NCBI GenBank assembly: GCA_029052265.1
Contig: JAIDJJ010000070.1
Coordinates: 1 to 11,523 of the forward strand
From: Muribaculaceae bacterium
Lineage (GTDB): Bacteria > Bacteroidota > Bacteroidia > Bacteroidales > Muribaculaceae
DNA: 11,523 nt
Direction: 5' to 3'
Below, one piece after another: positions 1 to 7,598 of the stretch (positions within the stretch are counted from its first letter, which is position 1; each line of letters starts with the position of its first letter). The notes below the pieces were generated by a model. It saw only the letters and a program-made list of their open reading frames with translations, ran no database searches and had not been told where the DNA came from. Position numbers and translations under genes: made by a program.

Positions 1-44
1 ACTCACCAGAAAACCCTTAAACGCACAAACTTCAATCGTAAATC

Positions 45-1139
45 ATGGAAAACCATACACCCTTTGTTTTAGCAGGAATAGGCATATACAAAAATAATCA
101 ATGGACAACGTCTAAACGAAAAGTATTCATTGGTGTGATATTGGTATATGTCATTCTTTTATTAGGATTCAGATACCGGGTTGGCATGGACACCATAGGA
201 TACATGAAATCATTCGACAAAGCCCGAGATTTAGCCCATTTCTGGACTTTAAGAATTTTTCGGGAGCGACATGAACCGGGCTACCTTTTCGTATGCGCCA
301 TATGCAAATCCATCAGCAAGGAATTTTGGGTATTGCAACTGGTTATGGCATCAATTACAAACAGTTGTATATTTATTTTTTTATATCGGTATTGTAGAAA
401 TGTTTTTGTTGGGATAATCATATTTTTCATTCTACAATGGCTATACTTCTCTACTGAAATTATGAGAGAAGGTGTAGCAATCGGTATATTTCTTCTTAAT
501 TACAAGAATATTGAAGATAGGAAATGGATTAGATTCTATCTTTTATCTTTAGTGTCCGTATCATTTCATTATTCCGCTATAATTATATGGCTGTTTCCAT
601 TTGTCAAATATTTAAAATTTAATATATGGTATGTTTTGATATGCATCGGCATACTTGCAATAACTCCGGTGATTATTAAAATTGGAGAAATATTGTCATT
701 TGAAACAATTACCGACAGAATTGACAAATATGTGGGTAAGAATTTCAACTATAATTTAAACTGGAAGATAGGAGAATTTATAAAAGCTGCTTTTCCCGCC
801 ATTATTGCTCTCGCTGTAGGTAGATTTTTTAAAATACATCAATATTTTAAATCCATTCTCTTATTACAGATATTATTATGTATCGGGGCGTTTGCAATTC
901 CCATTATTTTTTCTCGTTTTGCGAATTATTCATCAATTTTTGTTACTGTATCATTTGCAAACATATTATGCATAAAGTATCTCAAACCTTGGCTTAAGAC
1001 AATATTAGTATGCATGCTTTTGACAACTCAATCATATTACTATTATAAAATGTATCCAGCATGGGTTCCATATGTCTCTATATTTGATCAGAAATATATT
1101 AGAGAACGAGAACTTTTATGGAGATCATATTTTACATAA
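45..1139 (+). CDS. EpsG/Wzy-like polysaccharide polymerase (membrane protein)
   Basis: Probable inner-membrane polymerase that joins lipid-linked repeat units into capsule or exopolysaccharide. The 364-residue protein is a chain of hydrophobic helices (for example about 28-41, 95-114, 119-134, 164-186, 194-212, 270-289 and 315-326). EpsG-family landmarks are visible: FRYRVGMDT at 42-50, an early helix with STEIMREGVAIGIFL at 136-150, FHYSAII at 174-180 and SRFANY at 290-295. Assignment rests on these motifs and on the position beside glycosyltransferases; the family is too divergent to predict the linkage formed. The start at 45 is forced, because in-frame stops lie at 39-41 and 18-20. The N-terminus looks short: most relatives have a complete helix before the basic TSKRK-like segment (here 22-26), while here only a weak hydrophobic run at 6-14 remains. 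The gene is AT-rich. Its stop overlaps the next gene's start by one base, so the two are probably translated together. Confidence 0.82.
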   Translation: MENHTPFVLAGIGIYKNNQWTTSKRKVFIGVILVYVILLLGFRYRVGMDTIGYMKSFDKARDLAHFWTLRIFRERHEPGYLFVCAICKSISKEFWVLQLVMASITNSCIFIFLYRYCRNVFVGIIIFFILQWLYFSTEIMREGVAIGIFLLNYKNIEDRKWIRFYLLSLVSVSFHYSAIIIWLFPFVKYLKFNIWYVLICIGILAITPVIIKIGEILSFETITDRIDKYVGKNFNYNLNWKIGEFIKAAFPAIIALAVGRFFKIHQYFKSILLLQILLCIGAFAIPIIFSRFANYSSIFVTVSFANILCIKYLKPWLKTILVCMLLTTQSYYYYKMYPAWVPYVSIFDQKYIRERELLWRSYFT

Positions 1140-2062
1140 TGGAAATGGAAAGAATAATCATTTTAATGTCTACATACAACGGGGAAAAATACATCAAAGA
1201 ACAACTTGACAGTATTCTTTCTCAAAAAAAAGTAGCTGTATCCTTATTGATAAGAGATGATGGATCTACCGACAACACTTTGGATATTTTAAACGAATAC
1301 GCATCCTTATACGAAGGTGTTTTTGAAATTATCCAGGGGAATAATGTCGGGTGGAAAAGATCTTTCATGAAGCTGATTGATTATGCTGCAGTCAACTATT
1401 CTTCTGCAAATTATTTTGCATTTTCCGACCAAGACGATATCTGGATGGAAAACAAATTGAGTGTGGCAATCGAATGTATCAACAAGAAATATTCTTGTCC
1501 GAGATTATACTGTTCAGACTTGTTTTATTATAAAAACGAAACCAACTTTGGTCTTATTAAAAATTTCAATCTTTCACCATCTTACAAAAACTGTCTTATT
1601 AAAAATCTTGCCGCCGGATGTACCATTGTCTTCAACCGGGAGCTACTGACATTACTTGCAAATAAAAACATTAATATTGATATTCCTCATGATTATTGGG
1701 CATATATGATTGCCACTCTGTGCGGAGAAGTTTTTATCGACAAAGCTGCCTATATATTGTATCGGCAACATGATTCAAATCAGATCGGAAGCAAAAGAAG
1801 TTTTATCGAAATATGGAAAAGGAGAATTGTAAATATAAAACAATCTTATAAATGCCATATAAGAGAAAATGCAGCAAAAGAGATATTGCGTTTATATGGG
1901 CCTCTTTTAAACCAAGACGCTTTGGATGCTGTCATTAAAATTGCAAATTATCGACAATCTGTTCTTAACAGATTATCAGTCATATCTGATAACGGCTATA
2001 CTTTCGGTAAAACAAGCAATAATATATGGCTAAAGTTTCATATAATTTTTGGCACTTTATAA
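1139..2062 (+). CDS. Family 2 glycosyltransferase (rhamnosyltransferase-like)
   Basis: Cytoplasmic, membrane-associated enzyme that transfers an activated sugar to the growing lipid-linked repeat unit. The 307-residue protein has a GT-A fold pattern: MSTYNGEKYIKEQLDSIL at 10-27, IRDDGSTDNT at 38-47, the metal-binding FSDQDDIW at 95-102, AAGCT at 158-162, IPHDYWA at 182-188 and YRQH at 208-211. The SDQDD and final YRQH motifs are typical of the rhamnosyltransferase-like GT2 branch, but the sugar cannot be read from sequence. I chose the ATG at 1139, which overlaps the polymerase stop as TAATG; this suits translational coupling and leaves only four residues before the first beta strand. The ATG at 1145 is nearly as good. 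An in-frame ATG at 1118 would add seven residues inside the upstream gene and fits the family less well. It is the last gene of the plus-strand unit and AT-rich like its neighbour. Confidence 0.9.
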   Translation: MEMERIIILMSTYNGEKYIKEQLDSILSQKKVAVSLLIRDDGSTDNTLDILNEYASLYEGVFEIIQGNNVGWKRSFMKLIDYAAVNYSSANYFAFSDQDDIWMENKLSVAIECINKKYSCPRLYCSDLFYYKNETNFGLIKNFNLSPSYKNCLIKNLAAGCTIVFNRELLTLLANKNINIDIPHDYWAYMIATLCGEVFIDKAAYILYRQHDSNQIGSKRSFIEIWKRRIVNIKQSYKCHIRENAAKEILRLYGPLLNQDALDAVIKIANYRQSVLNRLSVISDNGYTFGKTSNNIWLKFHIIFGTL

Positions 2063-2110
2063 TTCTTTATGCTTCAATTCTACTACTTGTCAGATAATTA
2101 TGAAATGATT

Positions 2111-2135
2111 AAGTAGCAATCGAAAATTGCTACTT
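2111..2135. terminator. Hairpin between convergent genes, probable two-way terminator
   Basis: AAGTAGCAAT (2111-2120) and its exact reverse complement (2126-2135) form a 10-bp perfect stem with a 5-base loop, CGAAA. It lies in the 78-base gap between the stops of the convergent GT2 and GT4 genes. Flanks are T-containing but there is no long T run on either side (CCATTTTA on plus, AATCATTTCAT on minus), so the terminator role is inferred mainly from placement. Confidence 0.6.
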
Positions 2136-2140
2136 CCATT

Positions 2141-3319
2141 TTACCTATGACTGCTTTCATCGGTAAAGTCTCCCCGTATAGCTTCATAGAATTGTGTCCG
2201 TATCTTATCCAATCTTACACAATTGTATTTTTTAGCTTCTTCAAAATTAATTGTAGCCTGTCTGATTTGTTCTTCCCGGCTACTTAATTCTTTAAGTTTT
2301 TGTACAATTTGATTTGACGCCTTCTTATCTATAATGTAATCGCTCTCTAATAACTCGGGTATTGCGCCTACCGTGGTTCCTATGCATGGAAGCCCCCTGC
2401 TCATTGCTTCTACCAAACTCCGTGGAAGTCCCTCCGTCAATGATGGCTGAATATAAATATCCATCTCATCAAGCAACTTAAATACTTCTTCATGTGAAAT
2501 TTTTCCTACAAACTTCACAATATCCTCCAATCCAAGATCTGATACAATCTTACGAAGACGCCTGTCATCACCTCCTCCTATCAAATAATATTCATAATTA
2601 CAGGATCCTTTATCCCTTAAATATTTCAATGCTTCCAACACATATTTTTGACCCTTATATATGACATTCAGAGTTCCTGTGGTGGCTATCTTAATTGGAG
2701 AATCTATTGATTTATTTCTAATTTTAGAAATCCGTGATTCAAGAATACCATCCGAATTATCTTCTAAAACTACATCTGACAATCCCAATGACCTTTTTGC
2801 CCGTGTCGGATATCGGTGTTGCAAAAATGAATTAGTCACATACAGAGCGTAATCCGCTTCCCGCATTACTTTTTTATTGATGAAAAAACGGTAGGTAGCT
2901 GCCACTTTTCTTTTCCAATCCTGATTCCACAATCCATCCCAAGTACACCCTACCATCATTGCAAAATATTTTTTACCTGCCTTATGAGCAATCATTGACG
3001 ACACTTCTGCATTTAAAGACGGTATATACCCCACGACAAGATCGGCTTCCGATATCTTTCTTTTAAGTATCCTCAATGTTGACAATGATGGCCAGACCTG
3101 AGACTTAGGTATAAATGTAATATTTTTTTTATCTACATATTCACTTATATCATCTATTAAAACTTGATTTATTTTTTTATTCTTTTTGGCATCCCTAATG
3201 CACAAATGCATTTCGCCTATTACTGAAAGCCTTTTTAATATATCTGTAAAATTTGCCGAGCCGATTATCTTATCGCCATCTATTGCCACAGATTGATCTG
3301 TAACTAACAATATTTTCAT
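2141..3319 (-). CDS. Family 4 glycosyltransferase (GT4)
   Basis: Cytoplasmic retaining glycosyltransferase expected to add one sugar of the repeat unit. The 392-residue protein has a GT-B pattern: an N-terminal Rossmann half starting MKILLVTD, then the donor-binding half from about 208 with ATTGTLNVIYKGQKY (212-226), YYLIGGGDD (244-252), VKFVGKISHEEV (268-279) and the E-x7-E signature EGLPRSLVE (E296, E304) followed by AMSRGLPCIGTTVGAIPELL. Length is normal for the family. It follows the PHP phosphatase gene with a 33-base gap on the same strand, so it is probably the last gene of that transcript and ends at the hairpin at 2111-2135. It is AT-richer than the assembly genes upstream of it, as is usual for exchangeable glycosyltransferase genes. 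Sugar donor and acceptor are unknown. Confidence 0.92.
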   Translation of the reverse strand: MKILLVTDQSVAIDGDKIIGSANFTDILKRLSVIGEMHLCIRDAKKNKKINQVLIDDISEYVDKKNITFIPKSQVWPSLSTLRILKRKISEADLVVGYIPSLNAEVSSMIAHKAGKKYFAMMVGCTWDGLWNQDWKRKVAATYRFFINKKVMREADYALYVTNSFLQHRYPTRAKRSLGLSDVVLEDNSDGILESRISKIRNKSIDSPIKIATTGTLNVIYKGQKYVLEALKYLRDKGSCNYEYYLIGGGDDRRLRKIVSDLGLEDIVKFVGKISHEEVFKLLDEMDIYIQPSLTEGLPRSLVEAMSRGLPCIGTTVGAIPELLESDYIIDKKASNQIVQKLKELSSREEQIRQATINFEEAKKYNCVRLDKIRTQFYEAIRGDFTDESSHR

Positions 3320-3352
3320 TCTTAATACATCTTTATTATATTCAAACCCTAA

Positions 3353-4075
3353 TTATAGGCAACATTCCGAAATCACATCCTGAAGCTTCTGAACTATTTT
3401 GCTACTTCCCGGTTTATTTACAATACCTGTCTTGACAGCATCAAGACGATGTATATCACTTCCGGTCAGATCCACCATATCATTCAACAGAAGCCATTCC
3501 GCTTTTTTCTTTGCAGTCTCCCCATATCCTCCTACAAGTGAAATGAAATTTATTTGAAAAAAAACACCTTGCTTCTTAAGTTCCCTATAGTCTTTCTCTT
3601 CCATATAACGGTAACGTTCCGGATGAGCAAGTATGGGGAAATACCCCGCACCCCTTATAGCTTCAAGCATGTCCGCCATACCCATGGGTGGTGTATAATA
3701 TGATGTCTCCACAAGGAGATGAGTCCCGTCGTCTCCTATAGGCAAAAAATCTTTTGCCGCAAGGCGTTCCTCAAACAAATTATCAAGCATATTTTCTGAT
3801 GCGAGCCTAAGTTCAAGATTACCGTCCCAATTTGATTTTAATTCCAAAAAACGTTCACGCAAAAACGTTGTGGTATTGGGATAATCTTCCATCACATGTG
3901 GAGTAAGCCAGACTTTACGGAAACCAAGCTCCTCATAGTGCCGAAGCACCTCCAATGCCCCTTCCATCGTAGAAATACCGTCATCCACTCCAGGCAATAT
4001 ATGGGAATGCCAATCAACATATCCGGCAAACAGCCCTGATTCTTTTAGAGGCTTTACTGATTTAAACGGCCACAT
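3353..4075 (-). CDS. PHP-family tyrosine-protein phosphatase, CpsB/YwqE type
   Basis: Metal-dependent phosphatase that most likely removes phosphate from the tyrosine tail of the Wzc-like kinase encoded upstream, resetting the polymerisation cycle. The 240-residue protein is of family length and shows the metal ligands in order: DWHSHILPGVDDG (21-33, H23 and H25), WLTPHV (56-61, H60), LASENML (91-97, E94), ILAHPERYRY (148-157, H151) and LTGSDIHR (203-210, D207 and H209). It is unrelated to the low-molecular-weight Wzb phosphatases of Proteobacteria; the PHP type is known from Gram-positive capsule loci and is also common in Bacteroidota. It is separated from the kinase gene by about 250 bases holding candidate promoter elements, so it may have its own promoter. 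The GT4 gene follows 33 bases downstream. No frameshift or missing ligand is seen. Confidence 0.93.
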   Translation of the reverse strand: MWPFKSVKPLKESGLFAGYVDWHSHILPGVDDGISTMEGALEVLRHYEELGFRKVWLTPHVMEDYPNTTTFLRERFLELKSNWDGNLELRLASENMLDNLFEERLAAKDFLPIGDDGTHLLVETSYYTPPMGMADMLEAIRGAGYFPILAHPERYRYMEEKDYRELKKQGVFFQINFISLVGGYGETAKKKAEWLLLNDMVDLTGSDIHRLDAVKTGIVNKPGSSKIVQKLQDVISECCL

Positions 4076-4155
4076 ATTCTTAACAATTATATAAACATGA
4101 AACGATTGCTATATCATAACGCTGACAGGAACATAAAATCGACACATGAAAAGTG

Positions 4156-4163
4156 TATCTTTG
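4156..4163 (+). promoter_or_regulatory. Candidate plus-strand -7 box, antisense to wzc
   Basis: TATCTTTG is a perfect match to the Bacteroidota -7 consensus TAnnTTTG. No TTG-type -33 element is seen at the usual distance. A transcript from it would begin near 4170, carry no recognisable ORF and run into the 3' end of the wzc-like gene in antisense. It may be chance, or may drive a small RNA. Confidence 0.25.
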
Positions 4164-4170
4164 TAATTTC

Positions 4171-4202
4171 CAAATTTAAAAGAATGAGTTGAGACATCTA
4201 AA
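4171..4202 (-). promoter_or_regulatory. Candidate Bacteroidota promoter for phosphatase and GT4
   Basis: Read on the minus strand, TAAATTTG (4178 to 4171) matches the Bacteroidota -7 consensus TAnnTTTG. About 20 bases upstream is TTTA (4202 to 4199), one base off a TTTG-like -33 element. Transcription would start near 4164, giving a leader of roughly 90 bases before the phosphatase ATG at 4075. This is a short motif match in AT-rich DNA, so chance is a real alternative. Confidence 0.35.
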
Positions 4203-4325
4203 TAGCTTAAGTGAAAAACAATATAAGTCTCCGTCACACGAACACGCATAGTCTCACACCTAATAAGTAAGCACTTACCCCTTCACAACTCTAATCTTTA
4301 CAGCTGCTTATAATATTTTCAGAAC

Positions 4326-6725
4326 TTATCCGAAACTCTGATAGTTGCCATAGGTATAGTAACGGCTGTGTACAGCTTCAGTGCCATTGAGGATAAGACT
4401 CATATTTTTAAACTTTTTATCCTCATAAAATTCGTCAAGTTCTTTTAATGCACTCCTCTCCAACAAGCCTGCCCTTACTACAAAAAGTGTCCGGTCTGCA
4501 TATTGACCCACAATCTGAGTGTCAACGACAATATTGACCGGAGGACAGTCAAGAAGGATATAGTCATATTCGCCACGTGCCTCCACTAATAAATCTGCCA
4601 AACGTCCGTTCTCAAGCAATTCTGCAGGATTGGGAGGCATTTTTCCCACCGGCATCACTGACAACAACGGATTGCCGGGTGATTTTACCACAAGTGACCT
4701 CCAATCATCTATATGATCTGTCAGATAATCTGTCAATCCTTTGGAGGGCATCCCGACATACATCGACGAAGAGCCATGGCGCAAATCACAATCAATCAAT
4801 AAAACCCGCTTCTTCTTCAATGCAAAACTTTGTCCAAGATTATATGAAATAAACGACTTTCCACTGCCCGGATTGAATGACGTAAACATGATTACCTGAC
4901 AATTGAGATCTTTTCCTTTCATAAAATCAATATTGCCACGGATAACCCTGAAAGCCTCATTTACAACATCTCGTTTACCCTCCTCTACAACAGCCAACGG
5001 AGGTTTCTCATCCTTCCTCGGCTTTATATTTGTATCTATTTTAAGTTTCTGCTTCTTTCCTACCTGGGGGATTTCTCCTGCAAATGGTATCCGGACTCCG
5101 TCAAGATCCTTCTTACCTCTGACTTTTGTGTTTCCTGCTTCAGAAAGATAAATCCATACCAACGGTAAGCCCAAGCCAAGGACAAAGGCGATTGCAAGTA
5201 TCAGTTTCTTACGTGGGGCCACCGGCTTGAGCGAACCCATCGGTGGGGTGATTATCCTCGTATTGTCTGCGGTAAACTTCTGACTGAGCTCATTTTCCTC
5301 TCTTTTCTGCAAAAGAAACAGATATAGCCCTTCCTTAACTTTCTGCTGTCGTTCTTCTGACAAAAGAGGCAAAGCCTTTACCGATGTGCCGGCAATCTGA
5401 CCGCCGACCTTGCTCTTTTCCGCATTTACTTTCCTAACCAATTTCTGCAGACTGGCGATCTGGGTCGATATACTTTTTGATATCGATTCCCTCATTCCAT
5501 TAAGCTGTGAATCATAATCCTCAACAATAGGATTTTTTTCAGATGAATTATTGACCAGATTATTGCGGGCAAGAAGTAGTGTGTTATAGGTCGTAATATC
5601 TTTTTCTACCGCAAGATTGTCAATACCCACATTTACAGGAATGACATTAAATCGGTTGGCATTATCATCAAGAAACTCCTTCATATATTGCGCCAATGCC
5701 AATTGATTGTCAAGTTCAAGTACATTCTGACCAAGGAGCGCTTCCTTTTCCATCGACATCTCTGCAGATGTCACAAGACTCGGAGTGCCTATTTTGGAAC
5801 TGTATTCCGCAATATTGGCATCTACATCTCCAAGTTCTTGCTGAATAAGGCGCAACCGTTCGTTGATAAATGATGAGGTTGCCACCGCCATCTTATTTTT
5901 ATCCTCAATCCAATTCTCATTATATACCACCAAAACCATATTGAGAATATCCACTGCACGTTGCACACTGACATCCTTGATCGAAAGTCCAATTACATCA
6001 GCATCCTGATCTACAAGATCTCCGTTCAATTTCTCTCCATAAAGCTCTATTGTAGTCTGCATTGGAATCTTTGAAACATCAATTTCTACACTTTCGTCCA
6101 TCGGCTCGCCATTATACTTTGGATTAGGCGCGACATTCACTACCCCTATCGGAGTCTGAACACTATCTTTATCTTTTGCCAATACAACTTCCCCTTCAAG
6201 CTTCTCTTTCCCATCGACTGTAGATCGCACAAATTTCCATAAACGAGCGGAACCATCCGGATTCAATTCCATCCGGAAAGAGGCTGCCCCTTGTTCTGCA
6301 ATATCTTGCATTGTGACAATTACCGGCAATGTCTCTCCATAAAGTGTGACCGGATGAAATCCCCCTCTTTTATTATAATTCATATCAAGTCGCAATCGTT
6401 GTGCGACTTCATACATTACAGCCGGAGACCTTAGTGAAATCAGCTCATTATATACACTGGTATTGCTCGATACAAGTCCGAAAGAGGAAAATGCACTGGC
6501 TATATCCCCGATGCCCCCTCCCGAATCCTGATCTTTTATCAATATCTCTTCCGACCGTTCGTATTCAGGCTGCTGCCGCAATATGTACAACACTCCTACA
6601 CCAATACAAACTATAAGGCTCAAAAGGATCCAATACCATTTCGAAATACATACCTGAATAAATTCCTTAATAGAAAAATCTACAGCTTCCGGATTTCCTT
6701 GCACTTTCTTATTATTGGGATACAT
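4326..6725 (-). CDS. wzc: Wzc-like chain-length regulator with fused BY-kinase domain
   Basis: Inner-membrane polysaccharide co-polymerase and autophosphorylating tyrosine kinase controlling chain length and export. In the 799-residue protein: Wzz domain with first membrane helix at about 30-49; a long periplasmic region to about 500, with coiled-coil-like stretches at 285-350 and 405-480; a proline-rich PPMGSLKPVAP (494-504); second helix at 508-527; then the cytoplasmic kinase. Kinase motifs are complete: EAFRVIR (590-596, the E-x2-R-x2-R oligomerisation motif), Walker A NPGSGKS (618-624), Walker A' VLLIDCDLR (641-649), PPNPAELL (697-704) and Walker B DYILLDC (721-727). The tail HSRYYTYGNYQSFG carries four tyrosines (789, 790, 792, 795), the expected phosphorylation cluster, though fewer than in some relatives. 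It starts 14 bases after the wza-like stop, so the pair is almost certainly one transcript. The likely partner phosphatase is the next gene on this strand. Confidence 0.96.
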   Translation of the reverse strand: MYPNNKKVQGNPEAVDFSIKEFIQVCISKWYWILLSLIVCIGVGVLYILRQQPEYERSEEILIKDQDSGGGIGDIASAFSSFGLVSSNTSVYNELISLRSPAVMYEVAQRLRLDMNYNKRGGFHPVTLYGETLPVIVTMQDIAEQGAASFRMELNPDGSARLWKFVRSTVDGKEKLEGEVVLAKDKDSVQTPIGVVNVAPNPKYNGEPMDESVEIDVSKIPMQTTIELYGEKLNGDLVDQDADVIGLSIKDVSVQRAVDILNMVLVVYNENWIEDKNKMAVATSSFINERLRLIQQELGDVDANIAEYSSKIGTPSLVTSAEMSMEKEALLGQNVLELDNQLALAQYMKEFLDDNANRFNVIPVNVGIDNLAVEKDITTYNTLLLARNNLVNNSSEKNPIVEDYDSQLNGMRESISKSISTQIASLQKLVRKVNAEKSKVGGQIAGTSVKALPLLSEERQQKVKEGLYLFLLQKREENELSQKFTADNTRIITPPMGSLKPVAPRKKLILAIAFVLGLGLPLVWIYLSEAGNTKVRGKKDLDGVRIPFAGEIPQVGKKQKLKIDTNIKPRKDEKPPLAVVEEGKRDVVNEAFRVIRGNIDFMKGKDLNCQVIMFTSFNPGSGKSFISYNLGQSFALKKKRVLLIDCDLRHGSSSMYVGMPSKGLTDYLTDHIDDWRSLVVKSPGNPLLSVMPVGKMPPNPAELLENGRLADLLVEARGEYDYILLDCPPVNIVVDTQIVGQYADRTLFVVRAGLLERSALKELDEFYEDKKFKNMSLILNGTEAVHSRYYTYGNYQSFG

Positions 6726-6739
6726 TTGTCTTCTGATTT

Positions 6740-7567
6740 TTATTTGAATATGAGGACTGCCACTGATGTGAGCAATGATGCGACCGACACCCAGAAACTT
6801 GCAGACAAGACGTTATTACCGTTTACTGTGGCTTGGCGTTTACGCACACCGTTGGGTTCGACATATATCACATCGCCCTGTTTTATGTAATAAGCAGGGG
6901 ATTTTGTCAGTTCCACAAAGTTTGTCAGGTCTACCCGATAGGTATGTACTCCATCTTTCTCTGTTCTTACGACCGCCACATTTTCGCGTTGTCCCTGAAT
7001 GGTGAGATCTCCTGCAAGCGAAAGCGCCTCAAGAATATTCAGCTGATCTTTATTGATGTCATATCTTCCGGCAGCATTCACCTCTCCCATCACGGAAAAG
7101 CCCGTGTTGAGAAATTCCACTGTCACTACGGGGTCTTTTACAAGTTCTTTCCCCATAAGTTCCCCTTTTATAAATCCTGCAAGCTCACTTCTGGTCATCC
7201 CCTCTATTTTAAGCTTGCCAAGCACAGGAAAATCAATCGTTCCCTCGGGTGTGACGGTATATGTGGAAATTCCCTCGGAAGTGGATGAGAAACTTCTCAA
7301 CGTACTCCCGGTTCCGCTCGAAGGCACATCCAGACCAAGCCTGTCGGAAGCCACCGTAAGATTAAACAGACTTGAAAGGGCGGGATCTTTCGATTTCACG
7401 ATTATCGAGAGTTTATCATGCGGGGCTACACGGACCTCCGATGCCGACACCGGAACTATAGTCTCGGTCACATCCTGGAAATATGCAAGATTTTTTGGAG
7501 CGCTGCAAGACGCAACCATGGCTGCAAGAAATACAACGACTGACAACTTTATAAACAGCTTTACCAT
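6740..7567 (-). CDS. wza: Wza-like polysaccharide export lipoprotein (OPX)
   Basis: Outer-membrane export protein through which the polymer leaves, acting with the Wzc-like protein. With the start chosen here it has 275 residues: a lipoprotein signal MVKLFIKLSVVVFLAAMVAS and lipobox V18-A-S-C21; a polysaccharide-export domain from about 46 (VAPHDKLSIIVKSKDP) through YTVTPEGTIDFPVLGKL (103-119) to DPVVTVEF (145-152); an SLBB-like domain starting FSVMGEVNAAGRYDI (157-171); and a C-terminal hydrophobic helix at about 255-273. This short form with a terminal helix is the Bacteroidota arrangement rather than the longer E. coli Wza. An ATG at 7606 would add 13 residues before the signal peptide and overlap the upstream gene by 8 bases; I prefer 7567 because the positively charged start of the signal then sits at the N-terminus. 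The kinase gene follows 14 bases later. Confidence 0.93.
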   Translation of the reverse strand: MVKLFIKLSVVVFLAAMVASCSAPKNLAYFQDVTETIVPVSASEVRVAPHDKLSIIVKSKDPALSSLFNLTVASDRLGLDVPSSGTGSTLRSFSSTSEGISTYTVTPEGTIDFPVLGKLKIEGMTRSELAGFIKGELMGKELVKDPVVTVEFLNTGFSVMGEVNAAGRYDINKDQLNILEALSLAGDLTIQGQRENVAVVRTEKDGVHTYRVDLTNFVELTKSPAYYIKQGDVIYVEPNGVRKRQATVNGNNVLSASFWVSVASLLTSVAVLIFK

Positions 7568-7598
7568 TCTGAAACAGTAATTAAAATAAGGGAAACAT

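Larger units (their letters stand above)
4076..4325. other. Non-coding gap between kinase and phosphatase genes
   Basis: This 250-base AT-rich stretch holds no convincing gene; the longest ATG- or GTG-initiated frames are below about 20 codons. It is unusual as a gap inside an otherwise tight minus-strand operon (neighbours here are spaced by 33 bases or less). It contains two opposed candidate -7 boxes at 4156-4163 and 4171-4178. A short weak inverted repeat, GTAAG-CA-CTTAC at 4267-4278, lies about 50 bases downstream of the wzc-like stop and is too small to call a terminator. Confidence 0.6.

Noticed and set aside
4211..4270. A 19-codon GTG-initiated frame in the kinase-phosphatase gap
   Set aside because: It is too short, has a rare start codon and shows no recognisable content.
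4076..4325. An invertible promoter like those switching Bacteroides capsule loci
   Set aside because: I looked for flanking inverted repeats around the candidate -7 boxes and found only 5- to 6-base matches, well short of recombinase sites.
4577..5151. Two plus-strand open frames opposite the kinase domain of the wzc-like gene
   Set aside because: The minus-strand frame holds Walker A, A' and B motifs in the same stretch, so these are shadows.
7053..7580. A 175-codon plus-strand open frame opposite the wza-like gene
   Set aside because: It is fully antisense to a gene with a clear lipobox and export domains, and its translation is serine- and threonine-rich without any recognisable motif.
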